From contig VAWY01000072.1 of the NCBI GenBank assembly GCA_005888335.1, positions 1 to 22,135 of the forward strand: a stretch of DNA of 22,135 nt. Direction: 5' to 3'. The position numbers and the translations under genes were made by a program. This DNA comes from Actinomycetota bacterium. Its GTDB lineage: Bacteria > Actinomycetota > Thermoleophilia > Solirubrobacterales > Solirubrobacteraceae. The notes beneath the pieces were generated by a model. The model saw only the letters and a list, made by a program, of their open reading frames with translations. It was not told where the DNA came from and ran no database searches. Shown in pieces: positions 6,886 to 13,998 of the stretch; the first letter of the stretch is position 1, and each line of letters starts with the position of its first letter.

Positions 6886-8121
6886 ATGTCCGTCGATTCC
6901 ACCGCGCCGCTCACCGACCTGCTCCTCGGCGACCGGGAGCTCTGGCACGACGGGCCGCCCCACGAGGTCTTCAAGCGGCTGCGGTCGGAGTGCCCCGTCC
7001 ACCGGACGGCGCGCTTCACCGACTACCCGGAGGAGGACGGGTTCTGGTCGGTCACGCGGGCCGACGACGTCCACGAGGTCAGCCGCGACTGGCAGACCTT
7101 CTCGTCGGCGACGGGCGTCACCGGCATCACCAACGCGATCATGCCGGTCGAGCTCATCCAGGCGATGTTCATCGGCATGGACCCGCCGAAGCACGACCGG
7201 CTCAAGGCGCTCTTCCAGCGCGGCTTCACGCCCAAGCGGATCGCCGACCACGAGGAGGCGATCCGTTCGATCGTCGTCCAGGTGCTCGACCGCATGGAGG
7301 GGCGCGAGACGTGCGACCTCGTCACCGACGTGGCGCAGCCGGTCGTCTCGCGGGTGATAGGCAGCTTCATGGGGCTGCCGCCGGAGGACGACGAGCCGTG
7401 GGCGCGGCTGATGAACACGATGATGGCCGCGGGCGACCCGGACATGAACCCGGAGGGCGTCGAGGCGGTCATGGGCCACGAGGTGCCGGAGATGTTCGAG
7501 CGCTGCCGCGCGCTGATCGCCGAGCGGCGCGACCGGCCGACCGATGACCTCACGAGCGTGCTGGTCCACGCCGAGGTCGACGGCGAGCGGCTGACCGAGG
7601 ACGAGATCGTCATGGGCTTCGTGCTGCTGATGGCGGCCGGCAACGACTCGACGAAGGCCACGTACTGCAGCATGGTGCGCGCACTCATCGAGCACCCGGA
7701 GGAGCGGGCGAAGCTGCTCGAGGACGTTTCGCTGGTCCCCAGCGCCGTCGAGGAGTCGCTGCGGATGTTCCCCGCGTTCTCGCACTTCCGGCGCACCGCG
7801 ACGCGCGACACCGAGATCGCCGGGCAGCCGGTTCGCGCGGGCGAGAAGGTCTGCATGTGGTACGCGTCGTCGAACCGCGACGAGACGCGCTTCGAGGACC
7901 CCGACCGCTTCGACGTCACGCGCAGCCCGAACGAGCACCAGGCCTTCGGCGCCGGCGGGCGGCACTTCTGCCTGGGCACGGCGCTGGCGCGGCTGGAGCT
8001 GCGCGTGTTGCTGGAGGAGACGCTGGCGCGGTACCCGGCGATGGAGATCGCGGGGACGCCGGAGTACGTGGAGTCGCCGTTCGTGAATCAGTTGAAGACG
8101 TTGAGGGTGCGGTTGGGCTGA
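6886..8121 (+). CDS. Cytochrome P450
   Basis: A 411-residue soluble class I bacterial P450. The heme-binding loop is FGAGGRHFCLGTALARLE with Cys362 as the thiolate ligand. The K-helix ExxR is E290-R293 in EESLRMFP. The I-helix reads MAAGNDSTKAT at residues 249-259: the usual acid-Thr pair that handles O2 protonation appears as D254-S255 with T256 shifted one place. The ATG at 6886 is preceded by GGAGG at 6875-6879. It sits 39 bp after phhA and before the homogentisate genes, so it may act on an aromatic amino acid or its product, but sequence alone does not give the substrate. Steroid, fatty-acid and xenobiotic P450s share the same fold. No ferredoxin or ferredoxin reductase gene lies nearby, so electron donors must be encoded elsewhere. 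Confidence 0.93.
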   Translation: MSVDSTAPLTDLLLGDRELWHDGPPHEVFKRLRSECPVHRTARFTDYPEEDGFWSVTRADDVHEVSRDWQTFSSATGVTGITNAIMPVELIQAMFIGMDPPKHDRLKALFQRGFTPKRIADHEEAIRSIVVQVLDRMEGRETCDLVTDVAQPVVSRVIGSFMGLPPEDDEPWARLMNTMMAAGDPDMNPEGVEAVMGHEVPEMFERCRALIAERRDRPTDDLTSVLVHAEVDGERLTEDEIVMGFVLLMAAGNDSTKATYCSMVRALIEHPEERAKLLEDVSLVPSAVEESLRMFPAFSHFRRTATRDTEIAGQPVRAGEKVCMWYASSNRDETRFEDPDRFDVTRSPNEHQAFGAGGRHFCLGTALARLELRVLLEETLARYPAMEIAGTPEYVESPFVNQLKTLRVRLG

Positions 8122-8234
8122 GCTCCGCTCGGGGCGTTGGCCCGGGTTGCGGCCGGGTCTGTGGCACCGAGGGGAAGCGAGCCTGGTCTGCGCCCGAGCC
8201 GAGCGGCAACACGCCAGGCGCGGCTCCCCGGCAG

Positions 8235-8283
8235 GACGAGACGTCACTTGGGGCGCTATTTCAGCCCCAATTGACGTCTCGTC
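8235..8283. repeat. Near-perfect inverted repeat, 20-bp arms, 9-nt loop
   Basis: Arms 8235-8254 and 8264-8283 are complementary at 19 of 20 positions (outer part GACGAGACGTCA against TGACGTCTCGTC, inner part TTGGGGC against GCCCCAA), around the loop GCTATTTCA. It lies in the 267-bp gap between the convergent P450 gene and the second Lrp gene, so a bidirectional terminator is the simplest reading, although no T-run follows. The length and near-identity of the arms exceed an ordinary terminator, so a dispersed repeat or palindromic element is possible. The rest of the gap (8122-8234, 8284-8388) shows no gene; a 9-bp inverted pair CCGCTCCTT/AAGGAGCGG sits at 8325-8333 and 8376-8384. Confidence 0.75.
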
Positions 8284-8388
8284 ACCGCGCGGAGCGCGCT
8301 CGACAGGTGCGGTCACAGGTCAAACCGCTCCTTCCCCTCGGTGCCATCCGACCCACGCCGCGACCCGCAGCACCAAAGGAGCGGGGCG

Positions 8389-8847
8389 CTACCCCTCAAA
8401 CGGCCGCTCCAGCAACGTCGACAGCACCACCGCCGTCCGCGTCCGCGTAATGGCCGGCGCCTCGCGCAGACGCTCGAGCACCTGCTCCAAGTGCACGGTG
8501 TCCTCAGCCCGCACGATCAGGATCGCGCTGGCTTGCCCCGCCACGGTGTAGGCCGCCGCGACCTCGGGATGCCCGCGGATCGCCGCGAGGATGTCGGCGC
8601 CGGAGAAGCGCCCGATCGTCGTCAGCTCGACGATCGCCTGCGTCTGCCAGCCGAACCGGCGCGGGTCGACGAGCGTCGTGAAGCCGCGGATGACGCCCTC
8701 GCGGCGCAGGCGGTCGACGCGCCGTTTGACCGCCGGCGCCGAGAGCGCCACGTGGCCGCCGATGTCCTGGAACGAGCGCCGGGCGTCCTCACGAAGCAGC
8801 GCAATGATCCGCTGGTCGATCTGGTCAAGAATGGCCCGTTCATCCAC
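8389..8847 (-). CDS. Lrp/AsnC family transcriptional regulator (divergent from hppD)
   Basis: A 152-residue Lrp/AsnC protein. The N-terminal helix-turn-helix includes ILDQIDQRIIALLREDARRS and the recognition segment LSAPAVKRRVDRLRREGVIR; the C-terminal RAM domain includes AAYTVAGQASAILIVRAED. It is distinct from the Lrp protein at 5373-5840. It is divergent from hppD with only 55 bp between start codons, so hppD-hmgA control by this protein is the natural guess. The GTG at 8845-8847 is chosen because the protein then starts directly before helix one (VDERAILDQ). An in-frame ATG at 8866-8868 would add seven residues with two cysteines (PICCKS), and neither start has a ribosome site. A TATGTT -10-like element at 8856-8861 fits a leaderless GTG start. 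Confidence 0.9.
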   Translation of the reverse strand: MDERAILDQIDQRIIALLREDARRSFQDIGGHVALSAPAVKRRVDRLRREGVIRGFTTLVDPRRFGWQTQAIVELTTIGRFSGADILAAIRGHPEVAAAYTVAGQASAILIVRAEDTVHLEQVLERLREAPAITRTRTAVVLSTLLERPFEG

Positions 8848-8855
8848 GGATTTGC

Positions 8856-8902
8856 AACATATCGGCATTGTCCGGGAACACAAACCAGCCGATCATTGCT
8901 CC
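8856..8902. promoter_or_regulatory. Overlapping divergent promoters of lrp and hppD, both apparently leaderless
   Basis: On the plus strand TTGTCC (8868-8873), 17 bp, GATCAT (8891-8896), then ATG at 8903 six bases on. On the minus strand TTGTGT (8883-8878), 16 bp, TATGTT (8861-8856), then GTG at 8847 eight bases on. The two promoters interleave, so a protein bound here could affect both. No ribosome site precedes either start. These are weak matches to sigma-70 consensus and are offered as candidates. Confidence 0.4.
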
Positions 8903-10033
8903 ATGGCCACCACGCAGACTTCTCCCGCTCCCGCTCGCGAGCGGGACCACGACTTCATGCCGCTCAACGGCATCGACCACGTCGAGCTGTGGGTCGGCAA
9001 CGCCAAGCAGGCCGCGTACTTCTTCACGCGCGCGTACGGCTTCACCGAGGTCGCCTACAGCGGCCTGGAAACCGGGGTCCGCGACCGCACCTCGCATGTC
9101 CTCGAGCAGGGGCGCGTCCGGCTCGTGCTCACCGGCGCGCTGCACTCGGACAGCGAGATCGCGGGCCACCACGCCCACCACGGCGACGGCGTGAAGGTCA
9201 TCGCCCTCTCGGTGCCCGACGTCGACCACGCGTACCGCGAAGCGGTCGAGCGCGGGGCGACCGGGCTCGCCGAGCCGCACGAACTGACCGACGAGCACGG
9301 CACCGTGCGGCTCGCCGACATCGCCGCCTACGGCGACACGGTCCACCGCTTCGTCGATCGCTCCGGCTACGGCGGCGCGTTCCTGCCGGGCTACCGCGCC
9401 GTCGAGCGCGCCGAGGACGCCGAGCCGATGCTGCTCACGATCGACCACATCGTCGGCAACGTCGAGCTCGGCGCGATGCAGGAGTGGGTCGCCTACTACG
9501 AGGACGTCTTCGGGATGACGGAGATGATCCACTTCACCGACGAGGCGATCTCCACCGAGTACTCGGCGCTGATGTCGAAGGTCGTGACCAGCGGCGACGG
9601 GCGGGTGAAGTTCCCGATCAACGAGCCCGCCGAGGGCAAGCGCAAGTCGCAGATCGACGAGTACCTGGAGTTCTACGAGGGGGCTGGCGCCCAGCACATC
9701 GCGCTGGCCACCCGCGACATCGTCGGGACCGTCGCGGCGCTGCAGGAGCGCGGGGTCGAGTTCCTGAGGACGCCGGAGGCCTACTACGACGAGGTCCCGG
9801 ACCGCGTCGGCGAGATCGCGGAGTCGCTGGAAGACCTGCGGCGGCTCGGGATCCTCGTCGACCGCGACGACGAGGGCTATCTGCTTCAGATCTTCACCAA
9901 GCCGCTCGGCGATCGGCCGACGATCTTCTTCGAGATCATCGAGCGCCACGGCGCGCGCGGCTTCGGCGAGGGCAACTTCAAGGCCCTGTTCGAGGCCATC
10001 GAGCGCGAGCAGGCGCTGAGGGGGAATCTCTAG
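8903..10033 (+). CDS. hppD: 4-hydroxyphenylpyruvate dioxygenase
   Basis: A 376-residue Fe(II) dioxygenase that turns 4-hydroxyphenylpyruvate into homogentisate, releasing CO2. It has the two-repeat vicinal-oxygen-chelate fold: an N-terminal half starting NGIDHVELWVGNAKQAAYFF and a catalytic C-terminal half starting TIDHIVGNVE. The iron ligands are H182 (IDHIVGN), H265 (AQHIALAT) and E344 (FFEIIER). Their spacing is close to that of Pseudomonas HPPD. FGEGNFKALFEAIEREQ is the typical C-terminal gate helix. The ATG at 8903 is used; longer in-frame starts run into the divergent lrp gene. hmgA follows after three bases, so the two make a clear operon for successive steps. Confidence 0.96.
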   Translation: MATTQTSPAPARERDHDFMPLNGIDHVELWVGNAKQAAYFFTRAYGFTEVAYSGLETGVRDRTSHVLEQGRVRLVLTGALHSDSEIAGHHAHHGDGVKVIALSVPDVDHAYREAVERGATGLAEPHELTDEHGTVRLADIAAYGDTVHRFVDRSGYGGAFLPGYRAVERAEDAEPMLLTIDHIVGNVELGAMQEWVAYYEDVFGMTEMIHFTDEAISTEYSALMSKVVTSGDGRVKFPINEPAEGKRKSQIDEYLEFYEGAGAQHIALATRDIVGTVAALQERGVEFLRTPEAYYDEVPDRVGEIAESLEDLRRLGILVDRDDEGYLLQIFTKPLGDRPTIFFEIIERHGARGFGEGNFKALFEAIEREQALRGNL

Positions 10034-10036
10034 GCC

Positions 10037-11218
10037 ATGCGCTACGTGTCGATGGGCCAGGTGCCGGCCAAGAGGCACACGCAGTTCCGGGCGGAGCCGG
10101 AAGGGACGCTCCTCGTCGAGGAGGTCATGGGCTACGAGGGCTTCTCGGGCAACGAGTCGATCCTTTACCACCTGCAGTCGCCGTGCCGCATCAGCGAGGT
10201 CGGGGAGTTCACGCCGCGCGTGATCGAGGAGTGGGTGCCCGACGCGCACGTCCACCGCCTGACCAACACGGCGCCGCTCGCGCCCGGCGGCGACCCGGTG
10301 TTCGGCCGGCGCGTCCTGATGTTCAACAGCGACGTCGAGATGGCGATCGCCAAGCCGACCGAGGAGCTCGACGCCTTCTACCGCAACGGCGAGGGCGACG
10401 AGGTGCTGTTCATCCACGAGGGCTCGGGCGAGCTCGAGACGACGTTCGGGACGCTGGCCTTCGAGCGCCACGACTACGTCGTCATCCCGCGCGGCACGAC
10501 GTACCGCGTGCACCTCGGCGACGGGCCGCACACGTGGCTGACCTTCTTCACGCCGGGCGAGATCGAGACCCCCAACCGGTATCGCAACCGCTACGGCCAG
10601 CTGCTCGAGCACGCGCCGTTCTCGCAGCGCGACTTCCACCCGCCGGCCGAGCTGGTCACGCACCGCGAGCCGGGCGAGTTCGAGCTCGTTCTGCGCGTGC
10701 GCGGCGGCCACCAGCGCTTCACGCTCGACTACCACCCGCTCGACGTGGTCGGCTGGGACGGCTACGTGTACCCGTACACGTTCAACATCCATGACTTCGA
10801 GCCCAAGTCGGGGCGGCTGCACCAGCCGCCGCCGGCGCACCAGACGTTCCAGGGCCCGAACTTCGTGATCTGCTCGTTCTGCCCGCGCGAGCTGGACTGG
10901 GATCCACTGGCGGTGCCGCTGCCCTACCACCACTCGAACCTCCAGTCCGAGGAGGTCATGTACTACGTCGACGGCAACTACGCCGCGCGCAAGGGCGTCG
11001 ACATCGGCTGCCTCACGCTGCATCCGAGCGGCCTGCCGCACGGCCCGCAGCCGGGGGCGGTCGAGAAGGCGCTCGGGGCGCGGACGACGAACGAGCTCGC
11101 GGTCATGTGCGACACGTTCCGGCCGCTCAAGCTCACGCCGCTGGCCCGTGAGCTCGACGATCCGAGCTACGCGCTGAGCTGGTCGTCCCCCGCGCCCGCG
11201 GAGGTCGGGGCGACGTAG
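10037..11218 (+). CDS. hmgA: Homogentisate 1,2-dioxygenase
   Basis: A 393-residue enzyme that opens the ring of homogentisate to 4-maleylacetoacetate using Fe(II) and O2. The iron ligands match the human enzyme in spacing: H299 and E305 in YHHSNLQSEE (six apart) and H335 in LPHGPQPG (30 further on). A cupin-like central region (EVLFIHEGSGELETTFG, then YVVIPRGTTYRVH) is also typical. It is somewhat shorter than the human enzyme (about 445), as is common in actinobacteria. The ATG at 10037 lies three bases after the hppD stop, with a GAGGGGGA run upstream inside hppD. It converges on a cupin gene 10 bp downstream. No maleylacetoacetate isomerase gene follows. Confidence 0.94.
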   Translation: MRYVSMGQVPAKRHTQFRAEPEGTLLVEEVMGYEGFSGNESILYHLQSPCRISEVGEFTPRVIEEWVPDAHVHRLTNTAPLAPGGDPVFGRRVLMFNSDVEMAIAKPTEELDAFYRNGEGDEVLFIHEGSGELETTFGTLAFERHDYVVIPRGTTYRVHLGDGPHTWLTFFTPGEIETPNRYRNRYGQLLEHAPFSQRDFHPPAELVTHREPGEFELVLRVRGGHQRFTLDYHPLDVVGWDGYVYPYTFNIHDFEPKSGRLHQPPPAHQTFQGPNFVICSFCPRELDWDPLAVPLPYHHSNLQSEEVMYYVDGNYAARKGVDIGCLTLHPSGLPHGPQPGAVEKALGARTTNELAVMCDTFRPLKLTPLARELDDPSYALSWSSPAPAEVGAT

Positions 11219-11228
11219 GGGCGTCGGC

Positions 11229-11735
11229 TCAGGGCTCGGGGTGGATGTCGTCCACCCAGTGGATCTGCTCGGGGTTGGGCTCGATGTTGGGCAGGTCGAG
11301 GTTGACGACGACCGGCTCCTGGTCGCTGCGCACGACCACGCAGGACAGCGGGGCGTCCGGGCTGGCGTTGATCTCCTGGTGCGGGACGTACGGAGGAACG
11401 AAGATGAAGTCGCCGGGGCCAGCCTCGGCGGTGAACTCGAGCCGCTCGCCCCACCGCATCCGCGCGCGACCCGCGACGACGTAGATCACGCTCTCCAGGT
11501 GGCCGTGGTGGTGCGCGCCGGTCTTGGCGTCCGGGTGGATCACGACGGTGCCGGCCCAGAGCTTCTCGGCACCGGCCCGGGCCGTGTTGATCGCGGCCGC
11601 GCGGTTCATCCCGGGCGTCTGCGGCGTGTTGGGGTCGAGCTCGTCGGCGTGCACCACGCGAACGCCGTGCAGCCGCCAGTCGATTCCCGCCGGCTCGGCG
11701 GGGACCGCCGACCCGGTCTCCGGCGGACCGTCCAT
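11229..11735 (-). CDS. Cupin domain protein
   Basis: A 168-residue single-domain cupin. Motif 1 is GAHHHGHLESVIYVVAG, with the His-His-Glu metal ligands; motif 2 is PGDFIFVPPYVPHQEIN, with the fourth His. It should bind a divalent metal such as Fe, Mn or Zn in a small beta-barrel. The N-terminal part (WRLHGVRVVHADELD, TPGMNRAAAIN) is a lead-in strand region. Cupins of this kind include dioxygenases, isomerases and sugar-binding proteins, so no reaction can be assigned. It ends 10 bp from the convergent hmgA, so it is not in the same transcript. The ATG at 11733-11735 lacks a clear ribosome site. Confidence 0.85.
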   Translation of the reverse strand: MDGPPETGSAVPAEPAGIDWRLHGVRVVHADELDPNTPQTPGMNRAAAINTARAGAEKLWAGTVVIHPDAKTGAHHHGHLESVIYVVAGRARMRWGERLEFTAEAGPGDFIFVPPYVPHQEINASPDAPLSCVVVRSDQEPVVVNLDLPNIEPNPEQIHWVDDIHPEP

Positions 11736-11766
11736 GCCCGCAGTATCGCGCCGTTCGGGGCGCCTG

Positions 11767-13050
11767 TCAGCCGTGCCGCTTGGCCCGGCCGGTCACGTAG
11801 CCCAGCCCCGAGCGGGTCGTCGTGGCCACGGGCACGCCGTTGCTCCAGTCGATCTCGAGGTGCTTTCGGCTGTTGTGCAGCGGCTCCAGATAGGCGACGC
11901 GCCGGAAGGTCGAGGTGCTGATCACGTCGCCGGAGTCGCCGACGTACACGTAGCGCCCGCTGCGGCTGTGCTGGATCCATCCGTCGCGCCCGCAGTCGTA
12001 GCTGCACGGCGACTCGTCGCCGCTCATGGGATGGCTCAGCTTGACGTCCGCGATCTTGCGCGGCGGCCGCCGCGGCACGCGGCTGACGTCGTAGACGTGG
12101 ACGTAGCTGTTCGGCGCGTCCATGACCCACAGCCGACGCTCGTCGGGCGAGAGCGAGATCCCGTGGCTCGGCGCGCTGGACCCGAACGACCTGGGATCCC
12201 ACGAGAAGCGCTTGCCGAACGTCACCGTGTAGAGCACGCGGCCGCTCACGATGCTGCTGACCTGGAAGCCGAGGAAGCCCGTCGCCGTCGTGTACGCGAG
12301 GGTCTCGCGCCCGTTGATCGTGAAGGGCCTGACCCCCGAGCGCAGCGGCCCGATGCGCTTGACGACCCGGTCGTTGCGCGTGTCGGCGACCTCGAGGTAG
12401 TCGTGGTCGCGGCCCCCGAGGTAGACGTGCGCGCCGCCGGGGCTGACGATCGTGTTGTGGGGGCCCGCGCCGGCGCGGATCTGGCCGACGACGTCACCGC
12501 TGCCCGCGTCGATGACGCTCCAGAGACCGCTCGAGGAGAGCTCGCCCGTGGGCATGAAGATCCGCGACCCGTCGCGGCTGACCGCCATGCTGTCGATCCC
12601 GCTCGGATAGGACCTGTCCCACACGACGCGCTCGGCCACCAGGTCGTACTTGAGCAGCGAGCCGTCGCCGTTGCCGCCCCCGTCGCCGCCGTGGCTGATG
12701 TAGAGCGCGTGCGTGCCCGGGTCGGCCGCCACCCCGCGGATGCCCTTCAGCCCCGGGAACGTGCGCTGCGCGACGAGTCGATGTCCATGGTCGATGTCGT
12801 AGACGTACATGTGCTCGTCGGGGAACACGTACTCGTAGTGCTGGACCGCGGCGGCGCCCGCCGAGGCGACCGAGGGGCGCACGCCGGCGAGCGTGCCGTC
12901 CCTGACCCGCGACGGCGCGACGCCGCCGGCACCGGTCAGCGCCTGCCAGGCCAGCACGCCCGCGAGGCTCGCGGCGACGACGGCGAGCGCGGGCGCCGCC
13001 CAGCGCCGGCGCCCGTGCCGGGCGCCCAGACGGTGCAGCGCGGCGATCAC
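11767..13050 (-). CDS. Membrane-anchored or secreted YVTN-type beta-propeller protein
   Basis: A 427-residue protein with a positively charged start (LHRLGARHGRRRW), one hydrophobic segment at about residues 18-40 and then a repeat-rich extracytoplasmic part. Repeats resemble YVTN/lactonase-type propeller blades: HYEYVFPDEHMYVYDIDHG, KGIRGVAADPGTHALYISHG, SGIDSMAVSRDGSRIFMPTG, AGPHNTIVSPGGAHVYLGG, SHGISLSPDERRLWVMDAP and SRSGRYVYVGDSGDVIST. Such proteins bind ligands or act as lactonases or oxidases, but I cannot name a function. A Cys pair in SPCSYDCGRDG could form a disulfide outside the cell. The GTG at 13048-13050 overlaps the stop of the upstream PadR gene as GTGA, so the two are coupled and the regulator may serve this protein. 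Confidence 0.85.
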   Translation of the reverse strand: MIAALHRLGARHGRRRWAAPALAVVAASLAGVLAWQALTGAGGVAPSRVRDGTLAGVRPSVASAGAAAVQHYEYVFPDEHMYVYDIDHGHRLVAQRTFPGLKGIRGVAADPGTHALYISHGGDGGGNGDGSLLKYDLVAERVVWDRSYPSGIDSMAVSRDGSRIFMPTGELSSSGLWSVIDAGSGDVVGQIRAGAGPHNTIVSPGGAHVYLGGRDHDYLEVADTRNDRVVKRIGPLRSGVRPFTINGRETLAYTTATGFLGFQVSSIVSGRVLYTVTFGKRFSWDPRSFGSSAPSHGISLSPDERRLWVMDAPNSYVHVYDVSRVPRRPPRKIADVKLSHPMSGDESPCSYDCGRDGWIQHSRSGRYVYVGDSGDVISTSTFRRVAYLEPLHNSRKHLEIDWSNGVPVATTTRSGLGYVTGRAKRHG

Positions 13051-13592
13051 GATGGGTCGCGGCCGGGAGCGAGCTCCCGCTCGACGGCGTCGAGCCAGTC
13101 CGCGTGCGCCTGCAACAGCCGGCGCCCGAGGTCCTGATTCAGCAGCATGTAGCGCGTCCTGTGCGGCAGGCTCGGAGCCCGGGCGATGTTCCTGGCGACG
13201 ATGGCCGACATCTCCTCCACGTCGGCGCGGAGCTTACGCAGGCTGGCCAGGATCTCGTCGTCATCGATCATGTCCCCCGCGAACAGGCGGACGGCCGCTT
13301 CGTGCTGCAGCTTGGGAAAGCCCACCGGAGCGCGCAGCCATTCGCGCAATGCCTCGCGCCCCTCGTGGGTGAGGCGATAGACCGTCCGGCTGCGCGTCTT
13401 GCCCGGCCCTTTCTCGCCGGTGATCCAGCCGAGGGCAAGCAGCCGCTTGGGCTCGGCGTAGATCTGGCTGGGCGAGGAGGTCCAGTACATGTGCCCGCGG
13501 GCGAGCATGTCGACGAGCTCGGGGGTCGACGCGCCGAGCTCGCCGATCGCGGCGAGGATCACGTAGCTGAGCGGGATCGGGCTGGTTGACAT
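13047..13592 (-). CDS. PadR family transcriptional regulator
   Basis: A 181-residue PadR protein. The winged helix-turn-helix occupies about residues 1-90: PLSYVILAAIGELGASTPEL, SPSQIYAEPKRLLALGWIT, then the wing KTRSRTVYRLTHEGREALRE. The C-terminal part, about residues 95-181, is helical and would form the dimer (LFAGDMIDDDEILASLRKLR, then VEEMSAIVARN). PadR proteins often sense phenolic or toxic compounds and repress neighbouring genes. The ATG at 13590-13592 puts the protein start right before the first helix; the frame stays open upstream but with sequence unlike the family. It is divergent from the ABM-domain gene across 73 bp and coupled to the beta-propeller gene, so both are candidate targets. 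Confidence 0.92.
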   Translation of the reverse strand: MSTSPIPLSYVILAAIGELGASTPELVDMLARGHMYWTSSPSQIYAEPKRLLALGWITGEKGPGKTRSRTVYRLTHEGREALREWLRAPVGFPKLQHEAAVRLFAGDMIDDDEILASLRKLRADVEEMSAIVARNIARAPSLPHRTRYMLLNQDLGRRLLQAHADWLDAVERELAPGRDPS

Positions 13593-13665
13593 GTCCAGGC
13601 CAAGCGAAGAAACTCCAATATCGTAGTAAACGGCCTCCACGGACCCAACCCTTGCGAGGGGAGCC
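13593..13665. promoter_or_regulatory. Divergent intergenic region between padR and ABM-domain gene
   Basis: This 73-bp gap is locally AT-rich (ccaatatcgtagtaaac, 13614-13630) compared with its surroundings and must carry promoters for both directions. The ABM gene has a clear ribosome site GAGGGGAG at 13655-13662. A PadR binding site is expected here by family habit, but I see no strong palindrome. Confidence 0.4.
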
Positions 13666-13977
13666 ATGATCGTCATCCGGTTCAAGGTGCAGTGCCGGCC
13701 CGACAGGATCGAGGAGGCCGTCCGCGCGTTCGCGGCTGTCGTCCCGCCGAGCCGCGAGGTCGAGGGCGTCATCAGCTTCGACATCGCCCGTGATGTCGTC
13801 GATCCGAACTCGATCGTCGCCGTCGAGGTGTTCGAGGACGACGCCGCGCGGGAGCGGCAGGAGTCGCTGCCCGAGGTCGGCGCCGTCATGAGCCTCTTCG
13901 AGGACATCCTGGCCGCCCCGCCCGAGGCGACGGTCTTCCGGGTCTCGTCCTCGGAAGACGCGTTCGCGACGGCCTGA
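13666..13977 (+). CDS. Antibiotic biosynthesis monooxygenase (ABM)-like domain protein
   Basis: A 103-residue protein with the dimeric alpha-beta barrel layout: VIRFKVQCRPDRIEEAVRAF, then SREVEGVISFDIARDVVDPN, SIVAVEVFEDDAARERQES and a final strand EATVFRV. ABM and YgiN-like proteins act as cofactor-free quinone or phenol monooxygenases, heme-degrading enzymes or stress proteins. No specific catalytic residues identify this one. The ATG at 13666 follows a strong GAGGGGAG ribosome site by three bases. It is divergent from a PadR regulator, a common arrangement for repressor-controlled detoxification genes, so regulation by PadR is a reasonable inference. It converges on the cyclase gene 21 bp downstream. 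Confidence 0.82.
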   Translation: MIVIRFKVQCRPDRIEEAVRAFAAVVPPSREVEGVISFDIARDVVDPNSIVAVEVFEDDAARERQESLPEVGAVMSLFEDILAAPPEATVFRVSSSEDAFATA

Positions 13978-13998
13978 CGCTGAGCGGTCGAGCGCCCC

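Noticed and set aside
5439..7547. 702-codon plus-strand frame across lrp, phhA and P450
   Set aside because: It is out of frame with phhA and the P450 gene and its product is Arg- and Pro-rich without motifs.
5377..8316. Long minus-strand open frame upstream of the Rrf2 gene
   Set aside because: It lies antisense to phhA and the P450 gene and in another frame of the Lrp gene. The product is Arg/Val/Asp-rich with no family match; only the last 151 residues are a real protein.
8840..11041. 733-codon minus-strand open frame
   Set aside because: Entirely antisense to hppD and hmgA, whose metal ligands and domains are clear. Composition is typical of GC-rich shadow frames.
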